Below, piece after piece: positions 10,838 through 23,115 of a stretch of DNA of 64,000 nucleotides. Every line of letters begins with the position of its first letter. The first letter of the stretch is position 1. The translations under genes and the position numbers were made by a program. Under the pieces are notes generated by a model that did not search any database, was not told the DNA's origin, and saw only the letters and a list, made by a program, of their open reading frames with translations. This DNA is from Saururus chinensis (Eukaryota > Streptophyta > Magnoliopsida > Piperales > Saururaceae), in assembly GCA_035235625.1 (NCBI GenBank), contig CP141140.1:49161351-49225350 (forward strand), written 5' to 3'.

Positions 10838-12078
10838 ATGTTCACGCGCGGGAGTGAGAGGCAGGGAGAGAGAAGAGAGGAGTGAAGAGAAGAGAGAGAA
10901 AGAGGAGAGAGAGACGAGAGAGAAGAGAGAAAGAGGAGTGAGAGAAAGAGAAGAGAGAGAGTGAAGAGAGAGATAGAGGAGAAATAGCTTGAAGAGAGAG
11001 GTATAAAGAAGAGAGAGGAGAGAGAAGAGAGAGTGAGAGTAGATAGTGAAAGACAATAGATGAGAGGAGAGAGAGATGAGAATGAGGAGTGGAGAGGGGA
11101 GAGAGATGAGAGTGAGAAGTGGAGAGGAGAGAGAGAAGAGAAAGAAAAGAAAGAAAAGAAAAAGAGATATAAAAGAGAGAGGAGAGAGAGCAAAGAGAGA
11201 GATAGGAGTGATAGAGGGGGAAGAATTTAATTTAGTTTTTTTTAAAATTTTTTATTATATGTTAAATTTTAAAATTAATAAAAAAATTAAAAGATAATAG
11301 CATCGAATAGGAATATAAGTCGCTATTACCATTAGTATTTGACACATTTGGCTATACGTTGCTAATCAATTTTATTTTAATTTTTTATAAATTTTAAAAT
11401 ATAATATATACTAGAAGAGAAAGAGATAAGAGAAGAGAGAGAGAGGAGATAGTGAGAAAGAGAGAGGAGAGAGGGAAAGTGATATAGAGAGAGGAGAGAG
11501 AGAAGAGAGGAGAGATAGAGGGAAGAGAGAGCGAGGGAGAGAGAAAAAGAAGAGAGAGAGAGATAAAAGAGAGCGAGGAGTGATAAAGGGGGAAATAATT
11601 TAATTTAGATTTTTTTGGGTATTTTTATTATTTACTATATTTTAAAATTAATAAATATAATTAAAATAAAATATATTAGCGATGTACACAAAAATACATT
11701 CTTCATATACTAGGTATTAGTGACGAATAGGCGAATGCATCGCTAATACCTAGGGTATTAACGAGACATTTTCCTATGCTTCACTACTACCTTTTTATGT
11801 AGCTTAATTAGTTTTAAAATATAGAGAGAGTGAAAGGAGAGAGAGGATATAGATAGAGGAGGGAGAGAAAGAAGAGGAGAGAGAGGAGGAGAGAGAGGAG
11901 GAGAGAGAGGGAAGAGAGAGAAAGGAGAGGGAAGAGAGAGAGGAGAGGGAGAGAGAGGAGAGAGGAGAGAGGAGAGAGGAGAGAAGAGAGAGGAGAGGGA
12001 GAGAGAGGAGAGAGAGGAGAGAAGAGAGAGTAGAGGGAGAGGAGAGAGAGATAAAAGAAAGAGAGTGATAGAGGGGGG
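10838..12078. repeat. Three purine-array modules of the CACTA element
   Basis: GAGAGAGGAGA-type purine tracts at 10838-11222, 11412-11592 and 11821-12078 are each followed by an AT-rich spacer (AATTTAATTTAG..TTTTTTAAAATT) and then a short subterminal-like pair (TAGCGACGCATA with its complement). The order is the same each time, so a module of roughly 400-570 bp has been duplicated. Long open frames across these tracts are artefacts of base composition. Confidence 0.75.
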
Positions 12079-12245
12079 AAAATTTTAATTTAATTTTTTT
12101 TGGTAATTTTTTATATTTCAAAATTAATAAATATAATTAAAATAAAATGTATAGCAACACATACGGAAATGTGTCATTAATATACTAGGTATTATCAATG
12201 CATAGGCGCATGAATTGTTAATATCTAGGGTATTAGAGACGCATA

Positions 12246-12735
12246 GCATGAGGGGCGACTGAATAGAGAGGAGGGAGAATAGAGGATGGGGACAAGGAGG
12301 ACCAAGGAGAGAGGGGGAGGAGGTGGTGGGGAGCCGGACTCCGGCTCCCAGCCCCCTCATCCGGCAACTGCAATGGAGAGGGGGGAATAGGAAAGTAGAT
12401 AGAGGGGGGGACCGGGGAGAGAAGGGTGGAGGGGTGGGGGCCGAAATTTGGCACCCGAAGCCGGCTCCTCTTGCAGATACAGTGGAGAGGGGGGAAGAAA
12501 TGGAAAATGGAGGGTGTGCAAAAGGGGGGTACTGGGGAGATAGGGGGTGAGCTGGGAGGAAGAGGGGTGGGGCTCTGGAATCCAGAGGGAGGAGTTGGAC
12601 TCCGGCACACCAGAGCAAAATGTGCAGCCAGGAGGAAGGGGGAGAGGGTAGGAGTAGCAGAGGAGGGGGGAAAACTAGAGACACGGTGGAGGGAGAAGAG
12701 TGGGGTGTAGAAGGAGTGGGGGGTATTTGAAGTTT
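12246..12735. repeat. GC-rich block inside CACTA element
   Basis: GC-rich, strongly purine-biased sequence with repeated GTGGAGAGGGGG and GCCGGCTCC-type words at about 70-120 bp spacing. Several overlapping frames are open on both strands but are low-complexity Pro/Ser or Gly/Arg text, so I do not call a gene. A compositionally similar block lies at 38050-38580 in the second fragment of this family. Confidence 0.55.
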
Positions 12736-12896
12736 GGTAGGGCAAAATTTCGTTAAAATTTGTGGGAGATTTTTGCCTGCGTCAATTCACTTTTATGATG
12801 TGCAAAATCATCTTTTAGCGATGTTTGGATTTAAACATCGCCATTAAACTTTTGTTCACAACGTTTATTTCTAAACATCACTATTAATAAAAATAC

Positions 12897-13470
12897 AAAG
12901 GGCCAGGGAAAAGGAGAGAGGGAGAGAGAAAAAAGAGAAGAGAGAGGAAAGAGAGAGAAAGAGAGAGGAGATATAGAGAGGAAAAAAAGAGGAGAGATAT
13001 TTTTTATTATATATTAAAATTTTAATAATAATATAAATAAAATAAAAAAACTCTATTAGTGACGCATAGGAATATGCATTCCTAATACATGATGTATTAG
13101 CAACACATATGACTTTGTGTCGCAAATAAATAAGGTATATTAGCAACACATACTCCTATACGTTGCTATTATATATCTTTTATTTTAATTATTTTTTAAT
13201 ATAATATATAAAAAATTCATAAAAATTAAATTAAATTCCTTCCGTCTTTTTTCCTCTCTCTCTATCCCTCTCTCTGTCTCTTTCTCGCTCCTCCTCTCTC
13301 TCCTCTCTCATCCTCTTCTATCTCTTCTCTCTCCTCTCTCTCTTTCTCTCTTCTCCTCCTACTCCCCCTTTCTCCTCTCTCTCCTCTCACTCTCTCTTCT
13401 CCTGTCCTCTCTTCTTTCTCTGTCTCCTCTCGCTCTTCTCTTTCAATGTCCTCTCTCTCCTTTTACACAC
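12897..13470. repeat. Purine module and inverted pyrimidine module
   Basis: A fourth purine tract (12897-13000) with spacer and subterminal motifs is followed, after an AT-rich spacer at 13190-13240, by a pyrimidine tract (13240-13470) of CTCTCTCCTCTC type. The latter is the same module in opposite orientation, so the array switches direction before the right end. Confidence 0.65.
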
Positions 13471-13499
13471 TCTTTTTATATTTTAAAATTAATACAAAT

Positions 13500-14084
13500 A
13501 GATTAAAAGGTAATAGTGACTCATTTCATCTTCCACCCGCGATGCTAATAACTATTTTTCTTATTTTTATATTGTTTAAATATTAGCGACACATTGAAAA
13601 GTGTCGCCAATACATTGTTTTGATTTTTAAATTTATTTTTTATTAGTGGTGCTTTGAAAAGTGTTTCCACTAATTATTTTTATTATTTTTTTAATGTTTT
13701 TTCTTATTAGTGATGCTTATAAAAGCTTCACTAATATTTTTTGTATTCTTTTTTATTACCGAGGCATAGGTAAGCATTGCTAATATGTTTTTAAATTTTT
13801 CTCAAGATTTTTTATATAGCGACGCTTTATAATAATTTATTATTAGCGATGTTTTTTAAAGCGTTGCAAAAGAAAAAAATTATTAGCAACACGCGAAAAA
13901 GTGTTGCTAATATCAGTATTATAAGTGACACTTTTTAATTTACATCGCTAATGAGCAATTTTGATGAGACTATTATCGGTGCTTTTAGTGATGATTTTTA
14001 AGCGTTGCTAATAGTCAATAGCAATGCTTTTTTGACTATTAGTGACACTTAAAAGCATCACTAATAGTCTTTTTTCTTGTAGTG
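13500..14084. repeat. CACTA right subterminal repeat array
   Basis: Alternating ATTAGCGAYGCTTTT and AAAAGYGTYGCTAAT motifs about 40-60 bp apart, many of them forming local hairpins, end at the terminal AGTCTTTTTTCTTGTAGTG. Arrays like this are where CACTA transposases bind in En/Spm; binding here is inferred. Confidence 0.8.
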
Positions 14085-14087
14085 TAG

Positions 14088-14790
14088 TTTGAGCTAAGAT
14101 TGACATAGCAATGAAGGAGGTTTTCTCTCATTTTCTTTAAAAAATTTAACAGCTTCTTTCACTCCAAATAAAGACTCACAAACAAATTTTTTAGAAGAAT
14201 GATTTTGTAAGGTTCCATTTTATAAACTGGAGGATCTTCATTTCACCTTCTAAGTAGAGGATGATGTTACAAGGGTATTTTCTCACTTTGGATAAAATTC
14301 AAGCAAGAGGTGTTTATATTGTTAAAAGATGTATCTTTTGTAAAGAGGATATTGAAACAGTCAACACATATTCTTTTCTTGTGGCTACTCTAAATGGATT
14401 ATGAGTTCTATGTTTAGTTTTTTTTAGAGTGGACACTTCTTATAATCAAGCTCGGCAAGTCCTTGAACATATTCATTTTCTTTGTCATTCCATTCCTGAT
14501 CTGGGATTACTTCTAAAGGTTTTCATGAATTGTGCTATCTACTCTCTCTCTCTCGGTAGAATAACATATTCAAAAATGAAAGAATTCACAAGCAATCTTT
14601 TTATGCAGCATGAAAGTCAAGTTAGATGTAACTAACAATCCTCATCTTTCTTAGATTGTTGGTGAATTTCTTTTCATTGTTGAAAGATGGAGTCTGTAAT
14701 TTTTATTCTATTGTCTCATGACTTTGTTACCCGCTTGATTTAAGAATGGAGTTCTTTCCCTTTTTACTTGATAAAAAAAGAGTAGAGGAA
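14088..14790 (+). pseudogene. LINE 3' end with zinc-binding RT tail
   Basis: The frame at 14285-14403 reads LDKIQARG, then CIFCKEDIE, the pattern of the zf-RVT domain at the C-terminus of plant LINE reverse transcriptases. Upstream (about 14210-14280) a degraded FINWRIF.SPSK segment matches the residues usually preceding it. 14404-14790 looks like a LINE 3' UTR. It is 5'-truncated, as is common for LINEs, and directly follows the CACTA target duplication. Confidence 0.6.
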
Positions 14791-14799
14791 AGTATTTCT

Positions 14800-14993
14800 C
14801 ATTATCTAGCATATGAACAAAATCAATTTGCAAACTCTCTTGGAGAACGGTTAAAATAAAAGATGTATGCCCCTAGTCTCCTCTTGGCTGTGACATAAAG
14901 CACACCTATTTGCAAGTTGAAATCCCTTTTGGCAAGATTATCCAAAGCGAACAGTCCATAATTAGCCATCATGCCCAAGCAAATAACTAATTT
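14800..14993 (-). pseudogene. Second LINE fragment, opposite strand
   Basis: On the reverse strand the text around 14990-14830 gives LFALDNLAKRDF and, after a frameshift, CALCHSQEET, again the zf-RVT signature of a LINE. It faces the + strand LINE fragment tail to tail and abuts LTR copy B. Confidence 0.5.
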
Positions 14994-17900
14994 TTTTGCC
15001 ATACAACGGCTATAAATTAGAAAAAAATAACGAATACGAAACTTGTGAAAACAATTTTACAATTTAAAACATCACGCAACAATTTTTCCCATATAAAATT
15101 TTCTTTTTAATCAAATATCTTATGGACAAACCAAATGTTCTTAGACGCTATTCGAAAACAAGCATATAAAATAAATTGTCGTGATCATGACCTTTAAATA
15201 CAAATTTGTCCCTAGCATTCCTGAGTACAAGTCCTGTATACAGTCCAAAATCTAATCTAAATTACAAGTCCATAAAATATAAATACTTTAATTCTCATCT
15301 CACTCAATACATAAGATTGTGGCAAAAATAAAGACTCGCAATTAGACAAAAAGTATACCTAAGCCAATAGAATTCAATCCACTCAATGAAACAAGAGTAC
15401 GTCTTGAGGAGCTCTCTATCACAACCCCACAAAAGCCTCTAGAACATTGGGGATAAAAAGTGAAAAATGACTATTTTTATCTTCAATAGGAAAATACTTA
15501 GTAGGAAATACTCAGTAGGGGAGTTCTAAATAGTGAACCTTGTAAGTCTATACATAAATGTGTTCATGCAACTCAAACATGAAGCATATATGCATATAAT
15601 AATCAAAACCCTCACCATACAACAAAACCATGCACACGCACAAACAATTATGCCAAATATCCTTACACTTACTCTTATACTTATAGTCATACTCGTACAA
15701 TCCTTATACTTATAGTCTTATTCAGAACATTTTTACAGTCTAACTTGTGCCATCTTACTTAAATTCTTACTCTTACAGTCTTGCTCATAAACATACATTC
15801 ATAGTCTTGCTCAGAAACTTACTCTTACTGTCTTACTCGGAATCTTACACTTACTTATCATAGAGTTGTACACCTACTATCAACCACTTAAGCTCATTAT
15901 AATTAATAAACTCTAGCGTCAAATTGGAAAGGAATGTCACTGGGGCATCACCTTAACCTCCAGGGAGTAATTAGACGCTATGGACTTTTTCGAAAGCAAG
16001 GAACCCCTATGCTCATGGGGTACATAATTAAACAGGTAGGAGTAAATCCGTGATACTATTTACTTGGGCATGCAAATGCCTACACTCTAGGGGCCATACA
16101 GTGCCAACTAAGGGAAAAATCATACATTGTCACTCTTGTGTAGAATCATACAGTGGCGACTAAGAGCAAAAATATACAGTGCTCTTAATAGAGCATCAAC
16201 CGTCTGGGCTTAAATATAGTGCATAGACAACATCCCACAGGATAAATACCATGACAAGACATGATAAATGCTCCTCTGACTCATTATCAACTAGCTCAAA
16301 CATAAAACTTAATTCATCGAAACCCCAGGTTTTAAACTAACAATGCTATCTTATTAGCTTTGCTTATAATTCAAGTTTTAATTGAGTAATTTATGTGGGT
16401 ATAATTATGCACTGGTCAATCCGAAGTTGATCCCATTTCAAAACCTTAGTTTTTTAGGGCAGCATACTTCACTTAACCTGTTCATCTTATAATCATAACT
16501 CACCACAAAAGAAATCCTTACAGTCTTTGCCATCCACCTCGTGGCCAAATCATTTTACTCGGAAGTCATCAAACTAAACTCCTCAGAGCCAACCCAAGTT
16601 ATCACCCTCTTACTTATACCTCACTTATTGTTATTACTTTCTACTTCATAATATGTATGTTATGTTTGTGCAATTTTGTTGTGCACTATTACTATTTGAT
16701 AATCCCCCATAAAGCTTCAAACCCTAAGTCCTCCGGTTAGTTATTGAGCCCCCAATGTACATTCCAATCCTTGCCCGTCACCTTTACACCCTTCGACATC
16801 CATCATATTGATATCAATCCAGAACAAATCCATGCCAAACTCTCTTTTACCTCTTAAAAGTCCATCTCTTGTACATCTACCCCACACATACGAATATTCA
16901 TCGCATAGGCTTATAACCATCATACATACATATAACATACCCATAATTCTATACATAGCTTATCAACATACTCACTAGCCATCACTAGCACACACATATT
17001 ACACAAACATAGCACATACTCATGCTTACATGTGAGCCATATTCATAAGCAAACCCACCATATTTCATTATCTTGCCCTTATACATCATGTAATCGGATT
17101 ATTATTTAGGGGCTATTTGTGTATGGAATTTCTATAAGATTTCATTGATTCTGCCCCAATTATGGCTTAAATTATTGCAATCATGTTCGTGTGTAGAAGG
17201 TGGGAGGAATTACAAATTCTACCAAGAAGTTGATTCCAAGCCGTTTTGAGCTGGAATCGGCCAGAATCATAGAATCACCTCATGAGGTGATTTCGTCGAT
17301 TCTGGCTCCTAGCCCCGTTTTGAAATTACAGATTCTTTTACCTCTCATATCGATTTGAGCCTCGAGAAGGATGCCATATAGGTGGGGTTCACTTTAAAAG
17401 TTCAAAATTACCTACCCTTGTGGGATCTTGTTTGATAAGGCTCAAATTTAAGAGTGTAATAGTACATACCCAGAATATGCATTTTCAAGTTCAAGAGAGA
17501 GAGTTATATTAGTTTAAAGTTTTAGAAAGATTGGTTTGATGCAACATCCGAATTTATTTTAAAAAATTTCATTACCAACAATAATTCATATGCAGCAGTG
17601 AATTTTTGGAATTAATTCCAAAAAATTCAATTTCGGTTTCTAAAAAATTCAACACCCAAACATAGCCTTAACATCTAAAGCATTGAATCATACAATACTA
17701 GTATGTTGCTAAACATTTAAAATATTTAAATCATGAAATTACAAGTTCAAAGACCCTTACCTCGTAATCCATGATGTTTGATGGTGAGCACTCGATGATG
17801 GCAGTGTCAATATCGGTGACAGACTTTGTGGCAAAAACCATCGCCTAGTCGAGAGAGTTGTTGTTTCAAGGTTTAGGACATGCCAGAAATAATTATGACA

Positions 17901-18767
17901 AGATAAGGGTGACAAAAATCAATGTGGCCAGAAACCAAGGTGGATGAACTAAAGGTCGGTTGACGGCTAAGAAGTACTCGATTGATCAAGAGATGCCAAA
18001 ATCAACCGCTAACAACACCCAACAATGGCGATTTTGTGTCGACTATGGACCACATAAGGGCGGAAGACATACGTATGTGCTCAAGGATAGAAGTGAGGTG
18101 GAGGACTCTGGGGGGTCAACGGGCGGACATACTTATGAGGTGGAACTAGCTGGGGCTGCGGGGCCATAGGGAGGAGCAAGGAGGGGGTACTGGGAGCTCT
18201 AGAAGGCTCCGTTGTGGCCCTAGCGGCAAGTTGGATCTAGGTTCTATGGAGGGTGGCAACAAATGAAGGTGCTGACCCTCCTACGGCCCAAAACACATTG
18301 AGACAGAGAAAAAAAAACAGAGACTAAGGGAGGTGTGGAGTAACTAGACGGAGGAGAGGAGTGGCGCAGAAAAGGAACTGGGCAGGGTGGGGCCATCCCT
18401 GGACCGGTGTGGAACCCATGGTGACTGTCCGACCACTTTCGGCTAGCGCCAACAGAGACAAAGTCGAAATAGATAGGAAATGGTGCGGGCAAAAAATAAG
18501 GGAGCATATGGGAGGAGAGGAGTGGGGCAACAGGGAGGCCAAGTTAGGCTGGGAGATGACCCCTTGCTGTCGCTCGCCCAAGGTGGAGGCGACCAGAGGC
18601 CAATCGGCCGTTGATGGGTTGGCTGGCTATTTTGGAAACTGGGCAATGGAGCATTTTTTCGCTCTAGCGGGTTCAAGGGCAAAGGGCTGGGTTGAGGCGG
18701 CAGTCTAGCTGTTGCCAAGCCAAAACAAACAGTGGCAGAGACCGGCTGGAGGCCATCGGCCACAAGG
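14994..18767 (-). mobile_element. Long LTR, copy B, reverse strand, truncated
   Basis: Aligns block by block with 21985-25300 of copy C, for example GACTTTAAATNCAAAT and the stretch giving CAGGAGCTCTC versus GAGGAGCTCTC, and more divergently with copy A reversed. It lacks the last ~50 bp at its LTR 3' end, where a LINE fragment abuts, and has no clear terminus at about 18767. It is interrupted by a MITE at 17109-17667. Without that insert it is ~3.2 kb and has lost most of the minisatellite found in copy C. Its divergence makes it look older than C. Confidence 0.75.
17109..17667. mobile_element. PIF/Harbinger-like MITE, 559 bp
   Basis: The ends GGGGCTATTTGTGTATGGAATTTC and (complement) GGCTATGTTTGGGTGTTGAATTT form imperfect terminal repeats of the PIF/Tourist kind, flanked by TTA at 17106-17108 and 17668-17670. 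The flanks rejoin to match LTR copy C across about 24190-24215, confirming a clean insertion in LTR B. Inside is a palindrome near 17275-17295 (AATCACCTCATGAGGTGATT). No coding. Confidence 0.75.
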
Positions 18768-19088
18768 GAAAATGATATGCCAGCATGACATGGAATATTT
18801 AAACGGTTTTAAACAAGATTCACTAGTGTACTTTAGTGCATGTAAGAAGAACTAATGATTCTAAAAGTTGTGTTGATGAGTCAAATTAACAACATTACTA
18901 TGTTCTTACCAATTTTTTATTTACATGATGTTTATGCCATATTACAGAAAAGAATTTATGGCTTGAGAATGAGGCATGAGAAATTCCCAAAAAACTTGGA
19001 TACAAATATAACATATTTGGAAAGCACCGCAAGAAAATGATATGTCACATGGCATGGAATATTTAAAAAGGTTTTAAACAAGATTTAC
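18767..19088. repeat. Direct repeats flanking 210 bp of unassigned DNA
   Basis: 18767-18822 and 19031-19088 are copies of the same ~56-bp sequence (AAAATGATATG..ATGGAATATTTAAA..GGTTTTAAACAAGATT). The DNA between holds a 61-codon frame at 18855-19040 with no recognisable similarity. The repeats mark a local duplication, or the target of a lost element, at the outer edge of LTR copy B. Confidence 0.55.
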
Positions 19089-19300
19089 TACAACAAAAAG
19101 TAATACTTTTTGTGACACTTAAATAAATGTATAAAAAAAAACTATTTGTGATACTTTTTTAAAGTGTCACAAATAGTGCTCCTATTTACTATTTGAGACA
19201 TATGTTTAAAAGCGTCGTAAATAGTTGTATTTTTTTTAAAAAAAAACTAGCACTATTTGCCCTTTAGACAATCACAAATTATTATCACCATTTTATTTCG
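19086..19300. mobile_element. CACTA terminal relic
   Basis: Begins TACTACAACAAAAAGTAATA and continues with subterminal motifs (TTTGTGACACTT, AAAGTGTCACAAATAG, AAAAGCGTCGTAAATAG) like those of the 9.6-14.1 kb element. Only one end remains, fading into gypsy coding sequence near 19300. Confidence 0.55.
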
Positions 19301-19304
19301 CATT

Positions 19305-21257
19305 ATGGGACTATCGCTACTCCTCTTACAACTCTGCTAAAAAGGTTCATTTCAATGGCCTGCAAATGCTCAATTCACCTTTGACACACTTAAGACAACC
19401 ATGTCTACTGCCCCAATGCTTGCCTTACCTGATTTTCACTTGCTCTTTATTGTGGAGACAGATACCTTAGAGATTGGTTTGGGTGTTATTTTATTACAGT
19501 TCAGGCACTCCATTGCCTTCTTCAGCAAGGCACTCTCTGGATCTTCTCTTTTTCTATCGGCTTATGAGTAGGAGATTTTGGCAATTGTCTATGTGGTTAC
19601 TAAATGACGACCATTTTTATTGGGTCAACACTTTGTTATTCGCATTGATCACTAGCCACTGAAGTATCTTTTGGAAAATCAAATATCTAGTCCAACACAA
19701 CAACGTTTAATTTCTAAACTTTTAGGTTATGACTATAATTTGCTTTATAGGAAAGGCTCGGAGAATACTGACGCTTTGTCTTGCCAGTTTGCCAATGACT
19801 ATGATATAGCCTTATGAGCACCAGTTTTCCCCTCTATGGGATCACCTCAGCCAGGTGTACTCCCAAGAGCTAGAGGCTCAGGATTTTGGTTCGCTTACAA
19901 GACCCTTCCTACTTACCATCTTTTGTCTTGCAGGGTGACTTGTTGTATTGGAAGGATCATCTTTGGGTTCTGAATGATGCTCAGCTATGCACTACTATTC
20001 TTTCTCATTTCCATGACTCTTCGCTTGCTGGACATGAAGGGTCATTTCACACTTACAAGTGTGTGAGTTACAGTTTTTTATGGGAAGGCATTCACTGCAC
20101 TATTCATGACTATGTTGCTGCTTGTCATATTTGTTAGTGAGCCAAAGCTTCTACCATAGCGCCCACGGGTTTACTCCAACCTCTTTCTATTCTTGATCAC
20201 ATATGGGAGGACATTTCTTTGGATTTCATTGAATCACTACCCTTGGTACATGGGAAATTTGTTATTATGGTTGTAGTGGATCATCTATCCAAATATGCTC
20301 AGTATAGCCCTCTTGGCCATCCATTCACACTGAGGTTGTAGAGCTTTATGTTCGCGAGGTGGCCAAGCATCATGGCATGCCGCATACCATTATATCTGAT
20401 CATGACTGCATTTTTATTTCTTATTTTTTGGCATGAATTCTTTGCACTTCAAGGCACCTCCTTGCATCTGAGTACTTGTATCACCCTCAGATAGACGGGA
20501 AAATCAAAGTGGTAAGCAAGTGCCTTGAGCAATATCTTCGTTGTTTTGTCAGGGAAAGTCCATGCAAGCGACTCCATTTCTTGATTGGGGATGAATATTC
20601 TTATAATATAGCCTTTCATACCGCTACTGGTTCTTCCCCCTTTCAGGTGGTGTCTGGTCACGATCTCCTCCTACGAATTTGGCTTATGTTCCCCACCAAG
20701 TTGCTATTGGCGAGGTTGACCATCTTCAGAATCTTGCGTTAGTTCAAGAAAAATTTGTCTGCTACTCAAAACCCTATGAAGAAAATCTATGATGGGCATT
20801 GTATTGATGAGGAGTTTTAAGTTGGAAACTTGGTCTACATTAGTTTTCACCCGCATCAGTAGTCCTCGTTATACAAGCCTATGAGTGCCAAGTTAGCTCA
20901 TTGGTTTCACTGTCCTTACTCTATTATTGAATGTGTGGGTTCTGCAGCTTATCCCCTCCAACTTCCAGCTAGCTCTCAAGTTCGTCTAGCCTTCCATGTC
21001 TCGTGCTTTCACCTGTTTGTGAGAGGACCTTCCTAAGTTTCTTAGAGTCCTCTACCCCCACTACTAGTTCCAAAGGATCCTCTACTGGTTCTGTCTTCCA
21101 TTATTGACACTGTTGTGTTTGACCTTCTGGCCGTCTTGTTTTAGAGATCTTAGTTGCATGGCATGGCCATTCTTTGGAGGATGTCTGAGGATGACTTCTA
21201 TGATTGTTTTCTAGAATTTGCGTCTTGAGGTTTAGGGGAGAGTGGAGCATGGTAAAT
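19305..21257 (+). pseudogene. Chromovirus pol 3' half (RNase H, integrase, chromodomain)
   Basis: RNase H reads at about 19380-19795 with IGLGVILLQ, FFSKAL, PLKYLLE and KLLGYDY. Integrase follows (about 19890-20680) with LAGHEGSF, YVAACHIC, then TAG-TGA stops at 20134-20139, DFIESLP and IISDHD. The glutamate normally found in the Q-T-E-V-V segment is Lys at 20506-20508. A post-integrase domain runs to about 21010, and a frameshifted chromodomain (LVAWHGHSLED, then DDFYDCFLEF) lies at 21134-21228. gag, protease and most of RT are absent. The order and the following short LTR suit the Reina clade, an assignment from memory. Close kin of the 27-32 kb element. Confidence 0.8.
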
Positions 21258-21610
21258 TGTTATGAATTATCCATTTGCCCTTTTAGATCAATAGTTTCCT
21301 TTCATCTAGCCATAAGGCTATTGTAGTTCTTTTGCATTGTTATTTAGGTGGCATAAGGCCTTGATATTCTTTTGCATTGTTGATAGGCAAATAAGCCCAT
21401 GCCAATTATAGGCAGAATTATGCAACATGCTTATGCATTGATATGGGAATTAATGAAGAAATTTAGCCCTAATTAATCCTCACTCCGCATTGTCTTTTTT
21501 CCTCCATCCCTTTTGCCTATCAACTAGTTCGGCTTGAACTAGTTGAGCCTTCATCTCCCTTGTCCCACTTTCCTCATCAATAAAGTGCTAATCTTTGGAA
21601 ATTTCTAACA
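21258..21610 (+). mobile_element. 3' LTR of the truncated chromovirus (353 bp)
   Basis: Starts TGTTATGAATT and ends AATTTCTAACA, so the ends are inverted TGTTA/TAACA. It begins ~30 bp after the chromodomain relic, preceded by AGGGGAGAGTGGAGCATGG, a fitting polypurine tract. The length suits a Reina-type LTR. No second copy is in the window, so the borders rest on the end motifs. Confidence 0.6.
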
Positions 21611-21932
21611 ATTGCATGTCCCCTTCACCGTCGGATCTTGATTTGACGGCTATTATTGTCCAAGCTCACACATAGAAGAATAAATAATATAATTTATTTT
21701 ATTTCATAATTATATATCTTGTATTTATATATTAAATAAAATATTATTTAATTTAAATAAAATATAATAATAGTGTTATATATTAAAAACAATGTTATTG
21801 CAACTTATAGACGTATACATCTTATTATTTGCAATGTATACATCTATATGTCACAAATAATATGATTTTTATTTAATATTTTTTAAATATATACATTAAA
21901 TACTATATTATTTAAATATATATCTATATAAT
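21611..21932. other. AT-rich sequence, no gene seen
   Basis: Very AT-rich DNA with TTGCAATGTATAC-type words. It ends with the ATAAT target site of the solo LTR and continues beyond it at 25956. Confidence 0.6.
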
Positions 21933-22679
21933 TGTAACGCCCGAGATCTTTCATACATTTTCCTTAAAATTCACGGAAAAGTTTTGCAATATAACGTCTG
22001 TAAATTGAAGGAAAAATGATGAAATCAAAACCTGATAAAACAGTTCATAATTTAAAACACTAAACATCAATTTTCCATCTAAATATTTCCATCATAGGGT
22101 CAAACATCGTACGCCCAAAGCAAATATCCTCAGGCGCTACTCGAAAACACACATACGACTAAATTGCTATGATCATAGACTTTAAATTCAAATCGCTCCC
22201 AGGCATCCCTGAGTGCAAGTCCCATAACAGTCCACATTCTGATCCAAACGAAAGTCCAGAATATATAAACATCTTAATGTCTTGTCTCACCCAATACATC
22301 GGATCGTGGCACAAATAAACTGGCAGTGAGTGAAGCATATACTTGAGTCAATGGGAATCAATCCACCGTTGAAATAAGCATCCATCTCCAGGAGCTCTCC
22401 GTCACAACCTGCAAAACCTCCCGTACAATGGGGCTAAAAAGCAGGGTAATGAGTATTTTCATACTCAGTAGGAAAATGGCCAGTAGGGGAATCCAAAACA
22501 GGAAACTCACTAAGTTCATAAATACATGCGTTCATGCAACTCAAACATGAAGCAGTCAACATGATATAATCATGATCATGCACATACGCATACAATCATA
22601 CCAAATGCACCATCGTGCCAAAATCATACCAAATGCACCATCGTGCCAAAATCATACCATCAAATTAAACTTACACAAA

Positions 22680-23115
22680 CACCCTTATTCAGGATCTTAC
22701 AAACTTACTCGTACCACTGTATGCTTACTCATACAACATACGCATACTTGTACAACTTCACTCGTACAATCATATGCTTACTCATATAGCTTACACATAC
22801 TTGTACGACCTTACTCGTATAATCATACTCGTATGGCCTTACTCGTACAGCTTACACAAATCACACTTACTATCTTACTCAAAAACATACTCTTACAATC
22901 GTACTCATACTCTTACAGTCGTGCTCACACTCATACAGTCATACTCATACACATATTCTTACAGTCGTGCTCATATACATACTCTTACAGCCGTGCTCAT
23001 ACACATACTCTTACAGCCGTGCTCATACACATACGCTTATACTTGTGCTCATACTCATACGCTTACAATCGTGCTCATACTCATACGCTTACAGTCGTGC
23101 TCATACTATCGACCA
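22680..23115 (-). repeat. Minisatellite in solo LTR, TCATACTCTTACAGTCGTGC type
   Basis: Units of ~24-26 bp containing CTCATACACATACTCTTACAG or close variants, clearest at 22880-23110, with more degenerate units upstream. This corresponds to 8640-8880 of copy A. The 187- and 136-codon frames crossing it are Tyr/Thr/His-rich products of the repeat, not genes. Confidence 0.75.

Larger units (their letters stand above)
9599..14084. mobile_element. CACTA-type DNA transposon, nonautonomous, 4.49 kb
   Basis: Left end is CACCACAACAAAAAGGACTA and right end is the complement of CACTACAAGAAAAAAGACTA. Both are flanked by the 3-bp duplication TAG (9596-9598 and 14085-14087), the hallmark of CACTA/En-Spm elements. 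Subterminal motifs of the type ATTAGCGACGCTTTT and their complement are dense at both ends (9610-10140 and 13500-14084). I find no transposase or TNP-like frame. The interior is purine-rich arrays, AT-rich spacers, a GC-rich block and a nested palindromic MITE. It interrupts retrotransposon-derived sequence next to the LTR leader and a LINE 3' end. Confidence 0.9.

Noticed and set aside
10802..12745. Several open frames of 84-186 codons in the CACTA interior
   Set aside because: They overlap each other on both strands over GA- or GC-rich low-complexity DNA, with no domain or codon signature.
5170..18767. LTR copies A and B as the two ends of one element
   Set aside because: They are in opposite orientation, whereas LTRs of one element are direct repeats.
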